From positions 158,516-222,515 of the forward strand of contig NMRA01000174.1 in NCBI GenBank assembly GCA_002633005.1: a stretch of 64,000 nucleotides of DNA, read 5' to 3'. Of the stretch, positions 36,143-49,847 are shown in pieces; the stretch's first letter is position 1; each line of letters begins with the position of its first letter. The translations under genes and the position numbers were made by a program. Below the pieces are notes generated by a model. That model was not told the origin of the DNA, did not search any database, and saw nothing but the letters and a program-made list of their open reading frames with translations. Origin of the DNA: Phoronis australis (taxonomy: Eukaryota; Phoronida; Phoronidae).

Positions 36143-36640
36143 TGATTATGTAAGATTGTGTATTTAACCGAATATCTTCAAAATTGTAGATTTTAATGCA
36201 GTAAAAGTACATACTATTTGAAAATATAAAGCCTGTAGATTACCATCAAAAGGGTCACGTGACCATGTCTTTACAGTAAAATTTAGCAAAACAGGAAGGT
36301 ACATTGATAGCAAACAATGGTATCCATAACATGATGAAATCTTATTTAATGTAAATGTTTAAGATTAAATCTCACGTGACTACAGTTTATAAAAACATTA
36401 GTTTGTTTTCTTTTTATGCAACTTGAAGAGTTCTGTCTTAAAAATCATCAAAGTCCTATTTTGGCAGGCCTCGTGTAAACGTGGGATATTTTAAAACCAA
36501 TTCCTAACAATGTTTGGAAAACAGTGCATAAATCATAGTTACTAGTATCTGAAAGTTTCATATAAATCCAATCAGCCATTTTAATGTGAGATATGATGTT
36601 CTGAAGTTAGCCAAATTTATACTTTTTCATTAATTGTGCT
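36143..36640 (-). mobile_element. Family F MITE-like copy, minus orientation
   Basis: It starts GATTATGTAAGA (terminus with one change) and continues with family F blocks: GGGTCACGTGACCATGTCTT, CATTGATAGCAAACAATGG, CTGAAAGTTTCATATAAATC. The right terminus was not found. Confidence 0.55.
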
Positions 36641-37858
36641 ACATGAAGTGTCAGACTTGTTATTTGACATCAGTATTACAAAAAATTGTAAAATTTTTGT
36701 CTGAATTCTTTTTCTGTCAGCCATCCAAAGACTGAGGTCACTGTCTATGTCACCAGTAGCAGCAGGTTGGACCTTGGCTTTTCAATATAGAACTAAGGGC
36801 AATATGTATGTTTTTCAAATTAATGTTTCCCCATTTGAACAGGTTAAGTGTTTCACTGACCAATTTTATTCAAGGATATTACAAGGGATAGGGTAACCAA
36901 ATTGAAGGAAACCATATCAGTGACACCCCTAGACCCAGTATCCAGTGGTGTCCAGTCAGACAAGCGGCATCATTCCCATGAAATCTGACCATGGTTTTCC
37001 AACAGAACAGTGACGAATTACCAAGAGTAATGTTTTGCATATATTAAAAAATGCCCTTCTTCCATGTACCACCAATGGGTGCTTGAAGGTAGTTTTATGA
37101 AACTCCTACATCAGTTTGTTTTCATATCATTCAAAAGCTTCGGCAATCTAAATGACTTAAAAACTGAATTGGGAATACATTGTGCGTAAATGCTTAGACA
37201 TGGGAGGCCCAGCACTTAAATAAGTGGGGGGAGGCTATAGCCCCCCAACCTCCTCTGGTGTGCCGCCCATGTTATAGTTTGTATCAGGTGACTTAGAACC
37301 CGCCCAAGAGGCTGGCGATGTATTGATCCCCTTGCATTGGAAACTGATGCATCCATCTCCGATATTTCCATGATGCATGTAATGACCCCTGAATACTGTA
37401 TTGCAATTCAGAAAGTTTGTTCCTGTTGTAAAGCATGTTCAGTATGTAATGGGGCCAAAATAATTATTTTATTTCAACAAAATTTCTTTAAAATAGTGGA
37501 AAATTGCTCCATTGATAGCTGTGTAGATATCTTGAAATATCAATTCCGTTTTCTGTTGATACTGTGTGTGACTACCACCACCTTCATGTTGGACTAACAG
37601 TATAAAACTGATCTAAACTAGTTACTTCTTCAGATTAGAAGTGACTTCAAGCCCAAAAATCACTTCACCTCAACAAGGAAAAAGTAGCGTGCAATTTTAC
37701 AACAGTAACTTAACGTCTAAATCAAAAGTTATTTTTCGTCAATAGTTGAGTTTACAATAGCTTATAAACTAAGTTCTAAAAAGAATTGATTTGGGAACGC
37801 AAAAGAAGCCATTGCAAATTAGTATAGAATTGTTTTGAGTGAATTATATTAATAAGCT
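36641..37858. other. No gene recognised
   Basis: No exon is supported. A patch at 37195-37275 (AAGTGGGGGGAGGCTATAGC, then CCCCCCAACC) resembles the G/C-tract inner flanks of the TIR element at 8840 and may be a decayed relative. Confidence 0.3.
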
Positions 37859-38279
37859 TATGTAGGACATTTTGAGCACGTGCATTTAGCCAAATGTCTG
37901 CATAGGTTTAATACAGTAGAAGTATATTCTGAAACTGCAAAGCATGTACAACTTGATTTTTGACTTTTTAAAACTTTAATCATTAATTGGTTTATGTCTT
38001 TCTAGTAAAATTTAGCAAAAAAGAATGGTATATCGATAGCCATTACAGCTTTCTATATTATTTTCTTTTTGTTTTATACAATTATCGATTTTTTCATGAA
38101 AATCATTCAAGGCCTAGTTTTGATAGCCCTCATGCAAAAATGACGTACTTTAAAAACAATGGTGTAGAAAGTGGAGTATCTGAAAGTTTCATATAAAACT
38201 GATCCATTTCTGGGATAAGTTGTTCCAAAATTAGCCAAATTTGCACACTTTTCTTGGGTCCTACATAAACTTGCCTTCC
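37859..38279 (-). mobile_element. Family F MITE-like element, both ends present (about 420 bp)
   Basis: The left end is TTATGTAGGAC and the right end GGTCCTACATAA, giving a perfect 11-bp terminal inverted repeat. The body is typical of family F (TTAGCCAAATGTCTGC near the left end, CTGAAAGTTTCATATAAA, TTAGCCAAATTTGCACAC near the right end). It is non-coding. The flanks do not give an unambiguous target duplication. This is the best reference copy for the family. Confidence 0.7.
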
Positions 38280-40290
38280 AAATAGTCGGCTATATAAAGT
38301 CTAAGCAGAGTGAAAACAGCAACCTGTGAACGAATATAGATGAACAAGTTTTGCAAAACAACAATATTAATTATATTTATTATGTCTGACAAATAAATAG
38401 GATGAACAGTTTGAAAACTGCTTTAATTTGTTCATTCAGATGTTGGATACGGTAATTTTTTTCGAAGTCAAGCAAAAATAAAGAACTGTCATTTCCCATT
38501 TTTCAAAACCTCAGTACATTCCTAAAAATATTCAAAACATCAATATCTGCTGGTTGGTGATATCTGTACAATAAAAACTGAGGTGGAAGAAAAGGAGAGG
38601 GAGCAAAGGCCCCTAATCATGGAGCACTGAATCAACCAGAAAAAAATAGCCAAAATGATCGTGACCCAGAAGGGGAGGCGGGTTACATATTTGTTCCACC
38701 CCTACTTTTCCCAATTAGAGAAATCTGTTGAAATTGTTGTACTCTTTCACCATTTTGTGCTCTAAGGCTTTGCAGTGATTGCTCACCTGAGGTGAACTAG
38801 TAAATAAGAACTTAAGGCCACTCAATCTACAAGTCCAGTCTTACAAAGTTACTCAGTCAAAAGCTGTTAATTCTGTCACAATGGAAAGCTGGAAATTCAT
38901 TGGTAAGTGCAAGTGACATGTGGTCATTCTTCATTTATTTAGCACAAAATATGGCTGACAAGAGAAATTCTATTTTGTCAAATTTATTCTCAAAAATACA
39001 TATTAAGAAAAATTTAGTCTAATTCCAAATATGGTTTGTAATGTGCAGATGTCACAAAACAAAATTCGATAGTCTCCACCATTTGCAGCAAAGTAATCAG
39101 CCTCTGAAAAATGGAAAATGACAACTTTGGCAATTATCTTTTGTGTGGAATAAGTCGAGAATTACAGTAACAGTCCCAGCTACAGAAATGCATGCACACA
39201 AGAAGCGACAAAAGACACTCGGCTTATGTATGCTCCCCAGGTTGGTGAACATCACTACAAGACGGACAAAATACTGTTTTCCTTGTCATGACAGCTACAA
39301 GAAGCAAAATTCGCACAAAATGGCTTAGATACCTTACTAACTTTACTGGCAATTCCCCCTCATGAGGAAAGACTACTTTGACGATGAATTTAGCTTCCGT
39401 CCAGCTGTCATGACTAGGAATTCTGGGTCATTTTGTCAGTATACTTTTTGCATGTACTGCGTCTGTTCATATAATAATTAATTAGCCATTCGTAATTAAC
39501 ACCACCTAGAGCATACCAAGTCTCTTAATATTTGAATCATGTTCATAAGTACCTAACTGGTACCTCAGTAACAATAGGCCAGTCCTGAATTAAACTGTAC
39601 TCTTTCTTAGAAGAAAAATGCATTGCATGACTGGCCGACTTTTCAAAATGTCAGGCACAAGGGAAGAACAATACATGGCACATCCAGCATTGGCATTTCC
39701 ATTTTTTGTTGATTTATTTGTGCCCACATTGCTTTTCAAAATGCAATGCACGTTTGCCTGCATTACAATGATAAATCAGGATATGTGACTTGCATGTAAA
39801 AAAGCAGGACAAGTGCTTGACACATACTGCATTGTGGGTAAATACTTTAGCATGTAAGCGATGCTCCACCATTTCAGGACGGGCTTATTGCACTAATGTG
39901 AAAACGGCTCTCAAGTCAAAGAAACAGCAATTCTTAGCATTACATCTTCAAATTCCATTCCACAGATAACATTAAAAATCTCAATTTAGCTTTCTAAAGG
40001 CCAATTTAAAAGAGGCATTACTGGAAACATGTGGCAGTGGTTTAATTTGTAAAGTACATTTAAAACCAATTTATAGAGTAAAATTTCACAACAAATACAA
40101 AATCTATGTTTGCTTCTGACAAAGAATATAACATATAAAAACCACCTATGTCTATGCTTGCCATTCACATATGAAATTCCATTGTGTTAAAAAATTATAC
40201 ATAATATTCCACTGTGTTTACCATTTTGAAAAAATATGCTAAAAATTAAGTTGATAGACAAAGATGAATTTGTTCATAGCAATTAAACAT
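38280..40290. other. 3' flank of Dispatched gene; repeats E and D
   Basis: This holds family E copy 2 (about 38930-39165) and family D copy 2 (about 39335-39475). The 3' UTR of the Dispatched gene should begin at 40290 going left. Candidate poly(A) signals on the minus strand are an ATTAAA near 40030 and an AATAAA at 39718-39713, about 250 and 570 bases past the stop. Neither is proven. Confidence 0.35.
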
Positions 40291-43200
40291 TCACGTTTTC
40301 AAATCTTGTTTAAGAATCCATATATCATCATCGTCTTGAGAAACATGAATTATAGGAATAGTATTAGCACCTTTTACTGCCACCAATTCTGGGGTTTTCA
40401 TCTTATTGTTTTTAAAATCACAAGGGTACAAACCAGTATTGTTCTGCTTATCGTCTAGTGAAAGTTTCTTAGGCTGTGCAACGGCACAAGTCCTAAAGTC
40501 TCTCTGAAAGCTCACTATGAGATCCTTTCTTTCTAGGGAGTCATAGCGTGCATTGTTGTTAATAGGTGCTCTCTCGTCAGCTTTCACCGACTGATTTTGT
40601 TCCCTCACGTTTTTATCGTCAGCTGGTAGCAGTTCCAGTTCTTGACTTTCCACAGAAGCAGACGATTGAGGATTGGCACTAAAACTTGACGTGGAACAAG
40701 TAGAGTCTGACGGTGTGTACCTCGTTTTATCCTTCCGTTTATGATGGTGGTACTTTTTTGAACAACACTTCGAGGCAGGCCAATGAAACTGGCCAAAGCC
40801 TCCTTCCGGACCGCCAAATCTCAGAAGTGTTTGAAACAAAAAAGTAGCATACAGCCAACTGGTTGACATAATGACCATCAAAAACGTTCCTAGTTGACGA
40901 TACGCAAGAACTGTCGAAGGAAGCATGAGCATACCCGCAACAAATGTGGTGAATGCTGCCATGGTAACAGAAGAGCCAGTGCGGGATATAGAGGAAATTA
41001 TACGGTTTTCACGATCCAAGTCAGGCGACAGACGATAAGACATCCCATAATGCAAAGTGAAGTCTATCGACAGTCCGACAGCAACCGATAGAGTGACAGA
41101 CTCTAAAATGTTCAATTGCCAACCAAGCAGAACTAAGACTCCAACAGTTGTGGACAAAGTTAGTACAATGGTTATCACAGCATATATGGTGATGAGAACG
41201 TTCAGTGTTGTCACAAATAACACCACGGTGGCAATAGAAATGGCAATGACCATTGCTAGTGGTGTTCCATGCAAAAGATGTTCCTGTAAATCATAAAACT
41301 TCAATCCACTATTGAACCATCCATTTCTCATGCCAGGTGGCGCACTGTGCATCTGAGACGACAAGAATTGGTTGACTTCTTTGTAAAATAAATCCATATC
41401 TTGATGAGAGAATGAAAATGTTTGGTTACTGAAGAATTGCACAATTAGCGCAGCGATCCGAGACTGTCCATCTGTTGTGAAACGTAGTCCCGGATTTAAA
41501 CCGGCATAATAATGGTAAAACTTGGAATCCACCACTTTTGGCATCCAGACATTTATGCATTTTGTAAAGGTCTCACTGCTGTAGGGAAAATGTTTGTTTC
41601 TGCAACAAGGTTTTCCAATTTCACTGGAGCAGGGACTGGCCATAAACCTACGAAAGTGTTCTATGAAGCAGTTTGTTAACTCGAAGTTGAATGTGTTTTT
41701 GTACAGTCGGAATCGTCGAAGACTTCGACAGAATTTTTGCAGCCATGCCTGTGACCTTGGGTCTGCCATGTCAAAGGATGGGTCAAGTTTCAACTCCCCT
41801 GAGCTTGCGGGATTAAGCACATCTCTGTTATCAATTGGCAAGACACCCCAAACAAACGTGAGAGGAATACCTGTATACTCCTCTTTCTCCTTCTCAAAGT
41901 CAAACTTTTTCCGCACTTCCATATCATAAACTTCAAACGGGTGATCACTAGAGAAGACTTGAAGTGTTTCCGACGATGGCAGTTTAAGTTTCGGATGATA
42001 AAATGTTAAAATAAGTGAAATGGCGCTCAACGTAACAAGAAGGGCAAGCCAGAAGAAGCGTAATTTAATGACAAAGCATGGCAACAATTTCTCAAAGAAT
42101 ATTCGCGAGTACTCTGACAGATTGTGAACGACTTTACACGGCACTTCGAAAACGTAGCGAAACACATTGTCCTTCGATTGGTAGAACTCCGGGCCGTAGT
42201 AACATTGGCAACAGTTTAAAGAACACTTAGTATGAATGACGACAACAGCAGGAATCCATGTCACCATCAACAGGAAGTTCACCAATACAACTGTGCCTGT
42301 GTACAAACTGAAACACTTTAATGTTGTGATATTACTAATATAACCGGCATAAAATGCTGAAGCAGTCGTAAAACTAGTCACAAACATAGACAGCGCTGCA
42401 TGTTTCATGGTTGTAGAAATAATTTTTTCCAAAGTTTTTCCTTTTTTCTCGGATTTGGCTAGGCTCCATGCTTTTATATAAATGCAGATGTCGTCTGCTC
42501 CAATTCCTATGATCACTACGGCTGCCAGGAGGTTCATGAATGGGAAAAAGTTAATGTTGAATATGAAGGAGTAAATAAAATAGGCAAGCCATAACGACAA
42601 CGCCATGACAACAATGCTCATACATGTAACACAAAATGACGACGTATATATCCACAACAACACAAAAACAGCTGCCAACGCAACACAAAGCCAGACAGTA
42701 TCTTCCTGTAGAAATTCATCGAAAATTATGAACTTTATATCGAAATCGACAGCTGTGATTTCAGTTAAGTTATCCCGCCATGGACGCACTTTGTCAAATT
42801 CCCGATATAGTGCTATGCTTGCACTGCTGGCTGGAAAAGGTAGAAATGTGACTGAATGTGTTAAATGAGGTGAATTTGATGCGAGACTAGAGATGAATTC
42901 GCTATCCACAATGTATCTGAATATCTGCACTACAGCATTTTTTTCTTTACAATCCTGAGGCACCTTCTGGCATAGGTCCTTGCCATTGTTGTCAAAGCAA
43001 GTTTCAAGCAGCGTTGAATTAGCATAGTATATTGCACAGCTTTTCAGCAGACGTCCTACGCGTTTGACATCTGCCTCGTTGATCTCAGAACAGTTCTTCT
43101 TTTGATTCAGCATGGCAATGTAGTTACCTAAAGACCATCGTCGACAGCACGGTCCACTAGGTCCATCATCCGTTTGCTTGATACACTTGCTGCCATAAGA

Positions 43201-43313
43201 CGGCTGACGATTCAATAATGTCTGCTCCAAAGAACACATGGACAAAATGTGTTTGTAATCAAACAAGTTCGCTGATGTACGACTTTTGAACACTATTCGC
43301 GGGTAACCACTAC
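40291..43313 (-). CDS. DISP1: Dispatched homologue, large last coding exon
   Basis: This encodes most of a Dispatched-type membrane transporter, the RND-family protein that releases lipid-modified Hedgehog from producing cells (family knowledge). The acceptor TGTACTTCTAG|GT at 43315-43313 joins in phase to the donor at 45034. In the 1121-residue joined fragment this exon gives residues 116-1121. An extracellular domain comes first, with the Cys-rich CCRRWSLGNYIAMLN block near 170. A sterol-sensing domain follows (about 320-470, five or six membrane spans) carrying GIGADD at about 384-389, the acidic motif that drives ion coupling in this family. Then come a span at about 531-553, a second extracellular domain, and a second bundle (about 800-945) with GLSID at about 861-865. 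The last 176 residues are a basic and polar cytoplasmic tail. Both acidic motifs are intact and there are no frame breaks. DISP2-type orthology cannot be excluded; DISP3 is less likely. Confidence 0.93.
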
Positions 43314-45033
43314 CTAGAAGTACAGAGTGTGGATGCAATGAGTAAATGGTTTTCAAAATGCAAATAAGTGTGTGACAATTAAAAACAGAGCAAAAAGGAT
43401 ATGTGGATACCCCTTTATCTGGCAAAAAAGCAAGAAATAATACCCAACAGTTTTGAACAAGCACTTGTCTCCGGGTCACCAAATTGTCCTTGCCGCCCCA
43501 GGATGCACACAGTTTAAGGCAATGATTTTATGTGGTATTGAATTTTTTGCATAATTGGTTGGCGCAAGCTGTTGCACTGCCTACACCATTGTACAAAACA
43601 CAAACAAAAAACTATAACTTCGTTTGTAACATACGACATCAAAAACATTTTCCCCAAGTCAAAATTTGACTTTCTTGTTGTGACCTAGTTGAAAATGATG
43701 TCACGAACACGAAATTCGACTGGTGCCTAGAGTTGCACATTACAAGTTATCAGCTAAAACCATGAGTGGGTGGATCACACAGTATGCTAATAAGGGCTGA
43801 TAATATAAAAGTGTAGGCATGACATGTTTATCTCTTTAAGCTGTTTTTATGCGGGCCTTTAAAACTGTATCAGTGAAGTTCAGATAACATCCGCTTAGAT
43901 CACACAACTCAAAATCCCCTAACGAAACTGATCAATCCACATAAATACCCACCATCAATAGCAGCATTCCAGACCAAATAGCAACTTTCAAATGGAAGTG
44001 AAAAAAATTGTCTACGTTTGACAAACATCATTTATATGTACAATGATGCCTCATGTGAATGCATTTCCATGATTTTCAACACCAAAACAAACAAGAATAC
44101 AAATTTTTGGGTAAATGGTACAAGATTTGTCCATTGTCAGCATGCCTCAAAGTTGATCTAAACAAGCCTTCAACCATAAAAAGCAACTTTTGATTTTGAC
44201 TACTTACTTTCATGAAAGTGGTCTCAAACTGTTCCTAAGTCAACCAGGCTTTCAAAGACAGTTTGTTATTGCTAGATACAAGCTCTACAAATTGGCTTCT
44301 CACGATATGTCATATTATGCGCTGAACAGGGTGGCAATGACAAACAAACAGCCAGTTATTTGTAAGAAATCCGTTTACATCTGTGTAAGGACTAAAATGA
44401 GACCAATTTTAAAACGGTAAGTGGGTTAAACCAAAAGTTTGCCTCTTTGACACAACAGGGGTATATATCCACTATAAATACCACTTCCGTGGTTAGGCAA
44501 GCTTAGACAGTTGCATGCTCCATGCTACAATCATTACATTTTAAGTCTCAGTTTCGTCGCTAAATATTCTAAGGTTTTTAATTAAAATTAAGTTTGTTTT
44601 CCTTCCTGCAACCGATTGACAATGCATGCTCAAATATCTTATTTACTATCTGACAAAAGTTCAGTGGCACCAACTATTAACAGTGGATAATGGGAACGAT
44701 TTCAAAAATTTCCAAGATGGAGCATTACATTTTTCATACATAAATGCTGTAATAATCGTACGAAGTATATAACATACGACACATAAATTTAAATATCTTA
44801 TAAATCAACCTTAACCCAGCAGCATTTTGAAATCTCACCTATTGTTAATGGTCAAATTTTTTCAAAACAAAATATACATGTTGGTAACTATTGTATGGAA
44901 CTTGAACATGGAAAAGCATTACGGATTTGGTGAGACATATCTTTCACGGAATAATGATAAGTAAATTTTCACTTGTTGGCCATGTTGTGTCTTAAATTGG
45001 GGAGATTTTAACGTACTGTCCTTACAAACTTAC
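43314..45033 (-). other. Intron of the Dispatched gene (1.7 kb)
   Basis: Bounded by donor CCTG|GTAAGT (45033) and acceptor CTTCTAG| (43314), phase 1. An open frame continues upstream of the acceptor to 43482, but it lacks homology to the family and begins with TTG, so the acceptor is the true exon border. No other feature was recognised inside. Confidence 0.8.
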
Positions 45034-45253
45034 CAGGGTTTCCACAGAAATATCCCCTTTCTACCAAGTCTGTCACATCGGTGTTGTTCTCGGTGTTACG
45101 GTCATACTGCCAAGTAGCTCGAGGCCCTGGTTGAATGGTGGTTGGGCGAGGCGATACGCTTAGCAGGTTGCTATGGTCAAGCCCTGTCTTGTCTGCCAGG
45201 AGATACCACTGCAGGTACGTGCCCGAGATCTTAGTCCCACTGGTCTCAAAACC
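45034..45253 (-). CDS. DISP1: Dispatched homologue, penultimate coding exon in window (220 nt)
   Basis: The acceptor TTTTGCCACAG|GG (45255-45253) is in phase 0 and the donor CCTG|GTAAGT (45034/45033) in phase 1. It encodes 73 residues starting GFETSGTKISGTYLQWY and ending GYFCGNPG; this is the start of the first extracellular domain. The junction ...SNPKV|GFETSGT with the preceding exon follows the DFSxPxxGFExRGT pattern of known Dispatched proteins. A possible N-glycosylation site lies at NNT near the end of the exon. Reading through the donor gives a stop nearby. Confidence 0.9.
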
Positions 45254-48200
45254 CTGTGGCAAAATGGAAGCGACATTCACAGGAAGTACCATAAAGGATT
45301 GTGGTAAATTTGACTTTCTTCTCTAAAGTCTTGTAGACTGTTTTCCACTACTAGGTAACAATAAGCATAAAGATACTACAAAAAGTTAACTATACACAAT
45401 TTCATGCCTTAACGGCAGATTGGAAGACATTTAATAAATTCATAAGTTCGTTTGATGAAACTTTAACAGCAAAAATAATTGTCCTGGATTATCTGGTCTA
45501 AGCATTTCCGAGAATAAATTACCCAAACCTGACGATATATTGAGTTCACATTATAGCTGTGCTTTGCGTACCATAAAAGGGAGGACAATCTTCCACCACT
45601 ATGAATAGCCTTGGATTCACACAGACATTAACAGCATTTTTCGTCTCATGAGCTGTTATATTTTTCATTGCACAGCCAATTCTATTATTACCAACACATT
45701 TCTTTACCTATGAACCTCAGATCTTTACACTCTCTGACTGAAGGTACAAGTTACATGGTGTTAGATGCCATGCAGCTGATGCTTGGCATAATGTGTAACA
45801 TGAGTTTATATACCAAAATTAATCTTCACAAGGGGAGAACCAATTAATAGTGCATGACATAAGACCAGGAGCTTGTGAGAAAAGAATTACATTCACGGCA
45901 AAAAGGTACGTAAATGAGAACATCCTTCCGGCTATGAGGGAAAAAGATTGTTTAAACTGCGTTAGATAGAACTCTGTGTTTACTGAAAGTGTACTATTAG
46001 CCCCCATCTCCAATAACAGATGGTGCAGAATATCCTCTTAAAAGCTAAAATAGACAAGTTTACCCAGTTCAACCCACTTCAACACAGCTGTGAATCTAAA
46101 CCAGCATAACAACAGCAACTCCTAATGATGTAACATTTTTGAGTGAAGTGTTGAAGATTAAAGTTATATTGAGCACTGCTTCAGGGGAGAAAACAACAAG
46201 TGATAGTGACTAATACACATTACTTAACAATATCATTTTTTGTGACTGCTCTGATTTTTTGTGACACATCCCATAATTAAATCAAAATATTCAACACACG
46301 CCATATTACCGAGACAGGGTTCAAAACAGCTTTAAAACCTATTAATTTTCTTCTCATTGGAGTAACAGTGACCACAACATGTAATCAGTACCAGGAAATT
46401 ATCACGGCTATGTAAGGTTTATATCATTATATCACATGTGAGGTTTATATCACATAAATTTGGGCCTTTAAATTTCAGATACAATTCCCTAAACACAGTC
46501 TAACTCCTGGAATTAAAGTTTGACCCCTGAGTATGTTACTTACGGTGCATGGGGAATTTAGGGGTGTTATCCGGTGTTTGCTGGTCTGGGGGTGTTTGTT
46601 GGTCTGAGAACGTGACTTAAGAGATTGTAGCTGGAATTTAGAGGCATGTATTTTTGCTCGTTTCCATGGCAATCACAAGTCTCGATTTCAGCAAGACTTT
46701 TTTTGGTCACAAAACCACTTATGTCCTTTAAAGATTCCTTTTACCAAGGATATCCAATCTCTTTGTTTTGTGTGTATCAGAACTGTATTTTACTAAATTA
46801 TCTCAAGTATCTATTGTGCGAAATGATTATACAATATCCATCCGTTTTAAGGAAATCCATAACGCACTTGTTACTTGAAAGGTCATGGCCTTGTACAAAC
46901 ACTAAAAATGTGTATAAGAGTTACATTTCATAGTTTGCTCACTAGATGTCTCTTCAAAATTGTTGAGTTCACTTCATATGGCACCAAAGCTGACAATGAG
47001 TGTCTTATCAAATTTGAGGAGCCAGGAAATTTAAAACAAAAGACTTCATTCTTATTTTAGGACATACGATAATGATGGGATAAAGTGCGATAGCATGACG
47101 ACATATTTGAGTGCAACCTGACAAAATATGTGTTATTTTTATGAAGGCATGTAATTTTATTAATTCATTCATTTATTCACCATGTACCATAAAATAGACT
47201 GAAAACGAGACAGGTGCGGTCAAACTGATCACATTTTTGCCACTTCAAAGAAAATCTAGAATACATTTAATACACTTTATAACAGATGTTTTCCTGGTAT
47301 TAAAACCTGATAACTGACAAAGTACGTATGTGCTATTTTTAGCAGACTCATCAAGTTTTTGACCAAATTCATTGTGTTAATGTGTTCTAAGAATAGGTTG
47401 CAGCAGTTTTAATCTAGAAAAATCACCAATAAAAGAAGTAATGGAATAGCGTTTATTGCCCTGCTTGTAATGTGAGATATTAGACTAATGTAGGTTTACA
47501 AATGACCAACTACACCCACAAAACCTAAATGCTCATTTCTTGATAAAAATTGAGATTAATGAAGTTTACAGGATAGACAAAGGTTTTGTGGGATGACCAG
47601 TTATTAGTATGGAAAACAAGGGGTGGGCAGGTGCTTGACCTAACCTGCCCAACTGCCCTGGCCATCTACGACCTTCAAGACTGAAGTATGCAGACCTGAA
47701 GTTTAAAGAATTTGTTGCGATGCTACTTACCAATGAAAAAGCTGAATCATCACTCCCTAACCAACATATGTATTCGAATACCAAATTACCGCACACAACT
47801 CAAAAAAGGAGAAAACACACTTAGTAAAAATACCCGCAAAAAATCAAGGACTGACATGCTGCTTGACTGTGATCAAAGATGCATAGTTATGTACTTCTCA
47901 GCACAAACTCCCTCTTTTGTCTGCAGTTCAAATTTTGCATCAAAAAACTTCTTGTGTGCCTTGGATGAATGACAATTGATGCAAGGGAACCATGCACTGC
48001 AAATTCTACAATAAAAAATCTTGTACATTTGCTTATGTACTCATTCTTGGGACTGAATTCATGCCACACATGAAAAAGTAAGCTATTCACAAAATATCAG
48101 GTGATGAGATCATGTCCATCACTTCAGATGTAAACAACGCCAGGACCTGTGTTTCAAGACAGAATGAAAAGACATGTTCTTCGGAAAGTAAAATTGTTGC

Positions 48201-48801
48201 ACTATAGACTGAGAGTCTGTGGTTGACTGTAATCTCGCAAGGTGTAAATTTCAATAACACAGCCATTTGTTATGATAGTCTAATGCAGAAGAGGCAGAAT
48301 ATGATATCTTATTGTCTACAGCTTCAACCATTACTATAGTGACTCAAAAATCTATCCAGTTTTCACATATGAAAGTGGAAAATTAATTTGGTGAATCATG
48401 CTAGTCTGAACAGCAAGCACGAAATAGAAAATTTTCAAGAGTGGGGAAAGGGAGCTTACCAGAGCATGAACGTTAACCCAGTTGATTAGGTTAGACCAAG
48501 ACAAAATGAAACTAGCACAAATCACCACTGAATCATGAAACAACTCCATTTGGTCCATGGTGTTATTTATTTATTTATTTATTATTGTGATACTTAAAAT
48601 GAGGGTGGCGTCTTCAGTGACAGCACTGCTTTCCAAGAGGGCCACGTGCCATTAGGAATGCTAAAGAACCACCCCAAAACAAGAACCTAATGCACTGATT
48701 TCCTAAGATGTTAACTTTCCCGTTTGCACACAAGAAAGATCTGCAAACCTTCGCTTTTAACAGAATGATCAAATTGTTTTGATCAATGACGCAACACTCA
48801 C
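45254..48801 (-). other. Intron of the Dispatched gene (3.5 kb)
   Basis: Phase 0 intron bounded by AGTG|GTGAGT and TTTTGCCACAG|. I found no full copies of the transposon families inside it. A short T-rich microsatellite (TTTATTTATTTATTTATT) lies near 48567. Open frames within it are short and unrecognised. Confidence 0.75.
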
Positions 48802-48925
48802 CACTTTTGGATTTGAGAAATCGGGCAGTGTACCAGCAATGAAGGTGACAATCAGACACGCAGTGGAGACGACGACAACGACCAAGATGATGATCAAGGG
48901 GTATTGGCTGAGGAAACGAGAGTAC
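48802..48925 (-). CDS. DISP1: Dispatched homologue, exon with first membrane span (124 nt)
   Basis: The acceptor GTTGTCTATTGCAG|G (48927-48925) requires two codon bases from the exon before it; the donor AAAGTG|GTGAGT ends at 48802 in phase 0. It encodes YSRFLSQYP, a hydrophobic span of about 24 residues (LIIILVVVVVSTACLIVTFI core), then LPDFSNPKV. This is the first transmembrane helix and the start of the luminal side, placed as in other Dispatched proteins (YAxxLAxWP before the helix, LPDFSDP after it). The upstream exon coding for the cytoplasmic N-terminus is not assigned with confidence. Confidence 0.88.
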
Positions 48926-49847
48926 CTGCAATAGACAACAGGGGGCATTAATTGTGTGGCAAATTGTCCTAGGGTGCTAGGTGACCAGTAAAAGCACCAG
49001 GAAGTATTTACAAGACAAAAGCAATCAGACAAAATGCCATTTCCCCCATCATCATAATTAATTCTGTTAACATCAAATTTCAACGGCTTAAGGTTATCTC
49101 AAACCTTCTTGTAGTGGCCTCCATTCTAATTCGTAAAGCAAAAAAACAGGCTTTGTCAACTATTAGAAGTATAAATTTTCTGAAAGAAAAAAATCACTGA
49201 TCACAATTATGCTTTATACTTATGTGCCATTATTATTTTTACTGCATAAACACCTTTTTAAGTCAAAATTTCATTTTTAAGAAAGGTACAATCATACCAA
49301 AATATGCCTTCCAGTGATTTTAATGAAACACCAGTTATCTCAAAAACACTGTGAACAATTTTTTATTAGTGCTTTAGTTTGGTTTCTATGACAAATCAAC
49401 TCGCAAAACCTATGGTATTCATCTTTGTTACATTATGCAAAAACAATTGCAGTAGTATAAATGACACTCAACATGCAATCAAGTCCCAAACATAACATCT
49501 GGAACAAAACTGTTAATTATATGACACTTCTGTCTCAGTTTTCAATTGCTAAATATTATATTGTCTGCAACTGACTCTGACTACAATATCAAATCTTATT
49601 TACTTATTTTCAGGAGATGTTACAAGTTCAATGCACAGTTACTATCGTTTTCATCTTTGTTATCTCTTTTCAAGTAATAGATCATTACATTTCACTAGAG
49701 AAAACTTGTAACCCAGACAAGTACATACATATAGGATGTGATCTGCCACCTGAACAGTCTGGGTGAAATATTTAAAAAATCTGCCAAAAAATGAAGAAAA
49801 CTTAGAAATGCAAAGCGTATTTGATAAATACAAAACATACCTGGATT

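Noticed and set aside
41057-41929. Plus-strand open frames opposite the Dispatched exon
   Set aside because: They are antisense shadows of the minus-strand coding exon.
43314-43482. Upstream extension of the large Dispatched frame to a TTG at 43482
   Set aside because: It precedes a good acceptor (CTTCTAG|GT) that joins in phase to 45034; the extra 57 residues lack family similarity and start at a non-ATG codon, so they are intron read-through.
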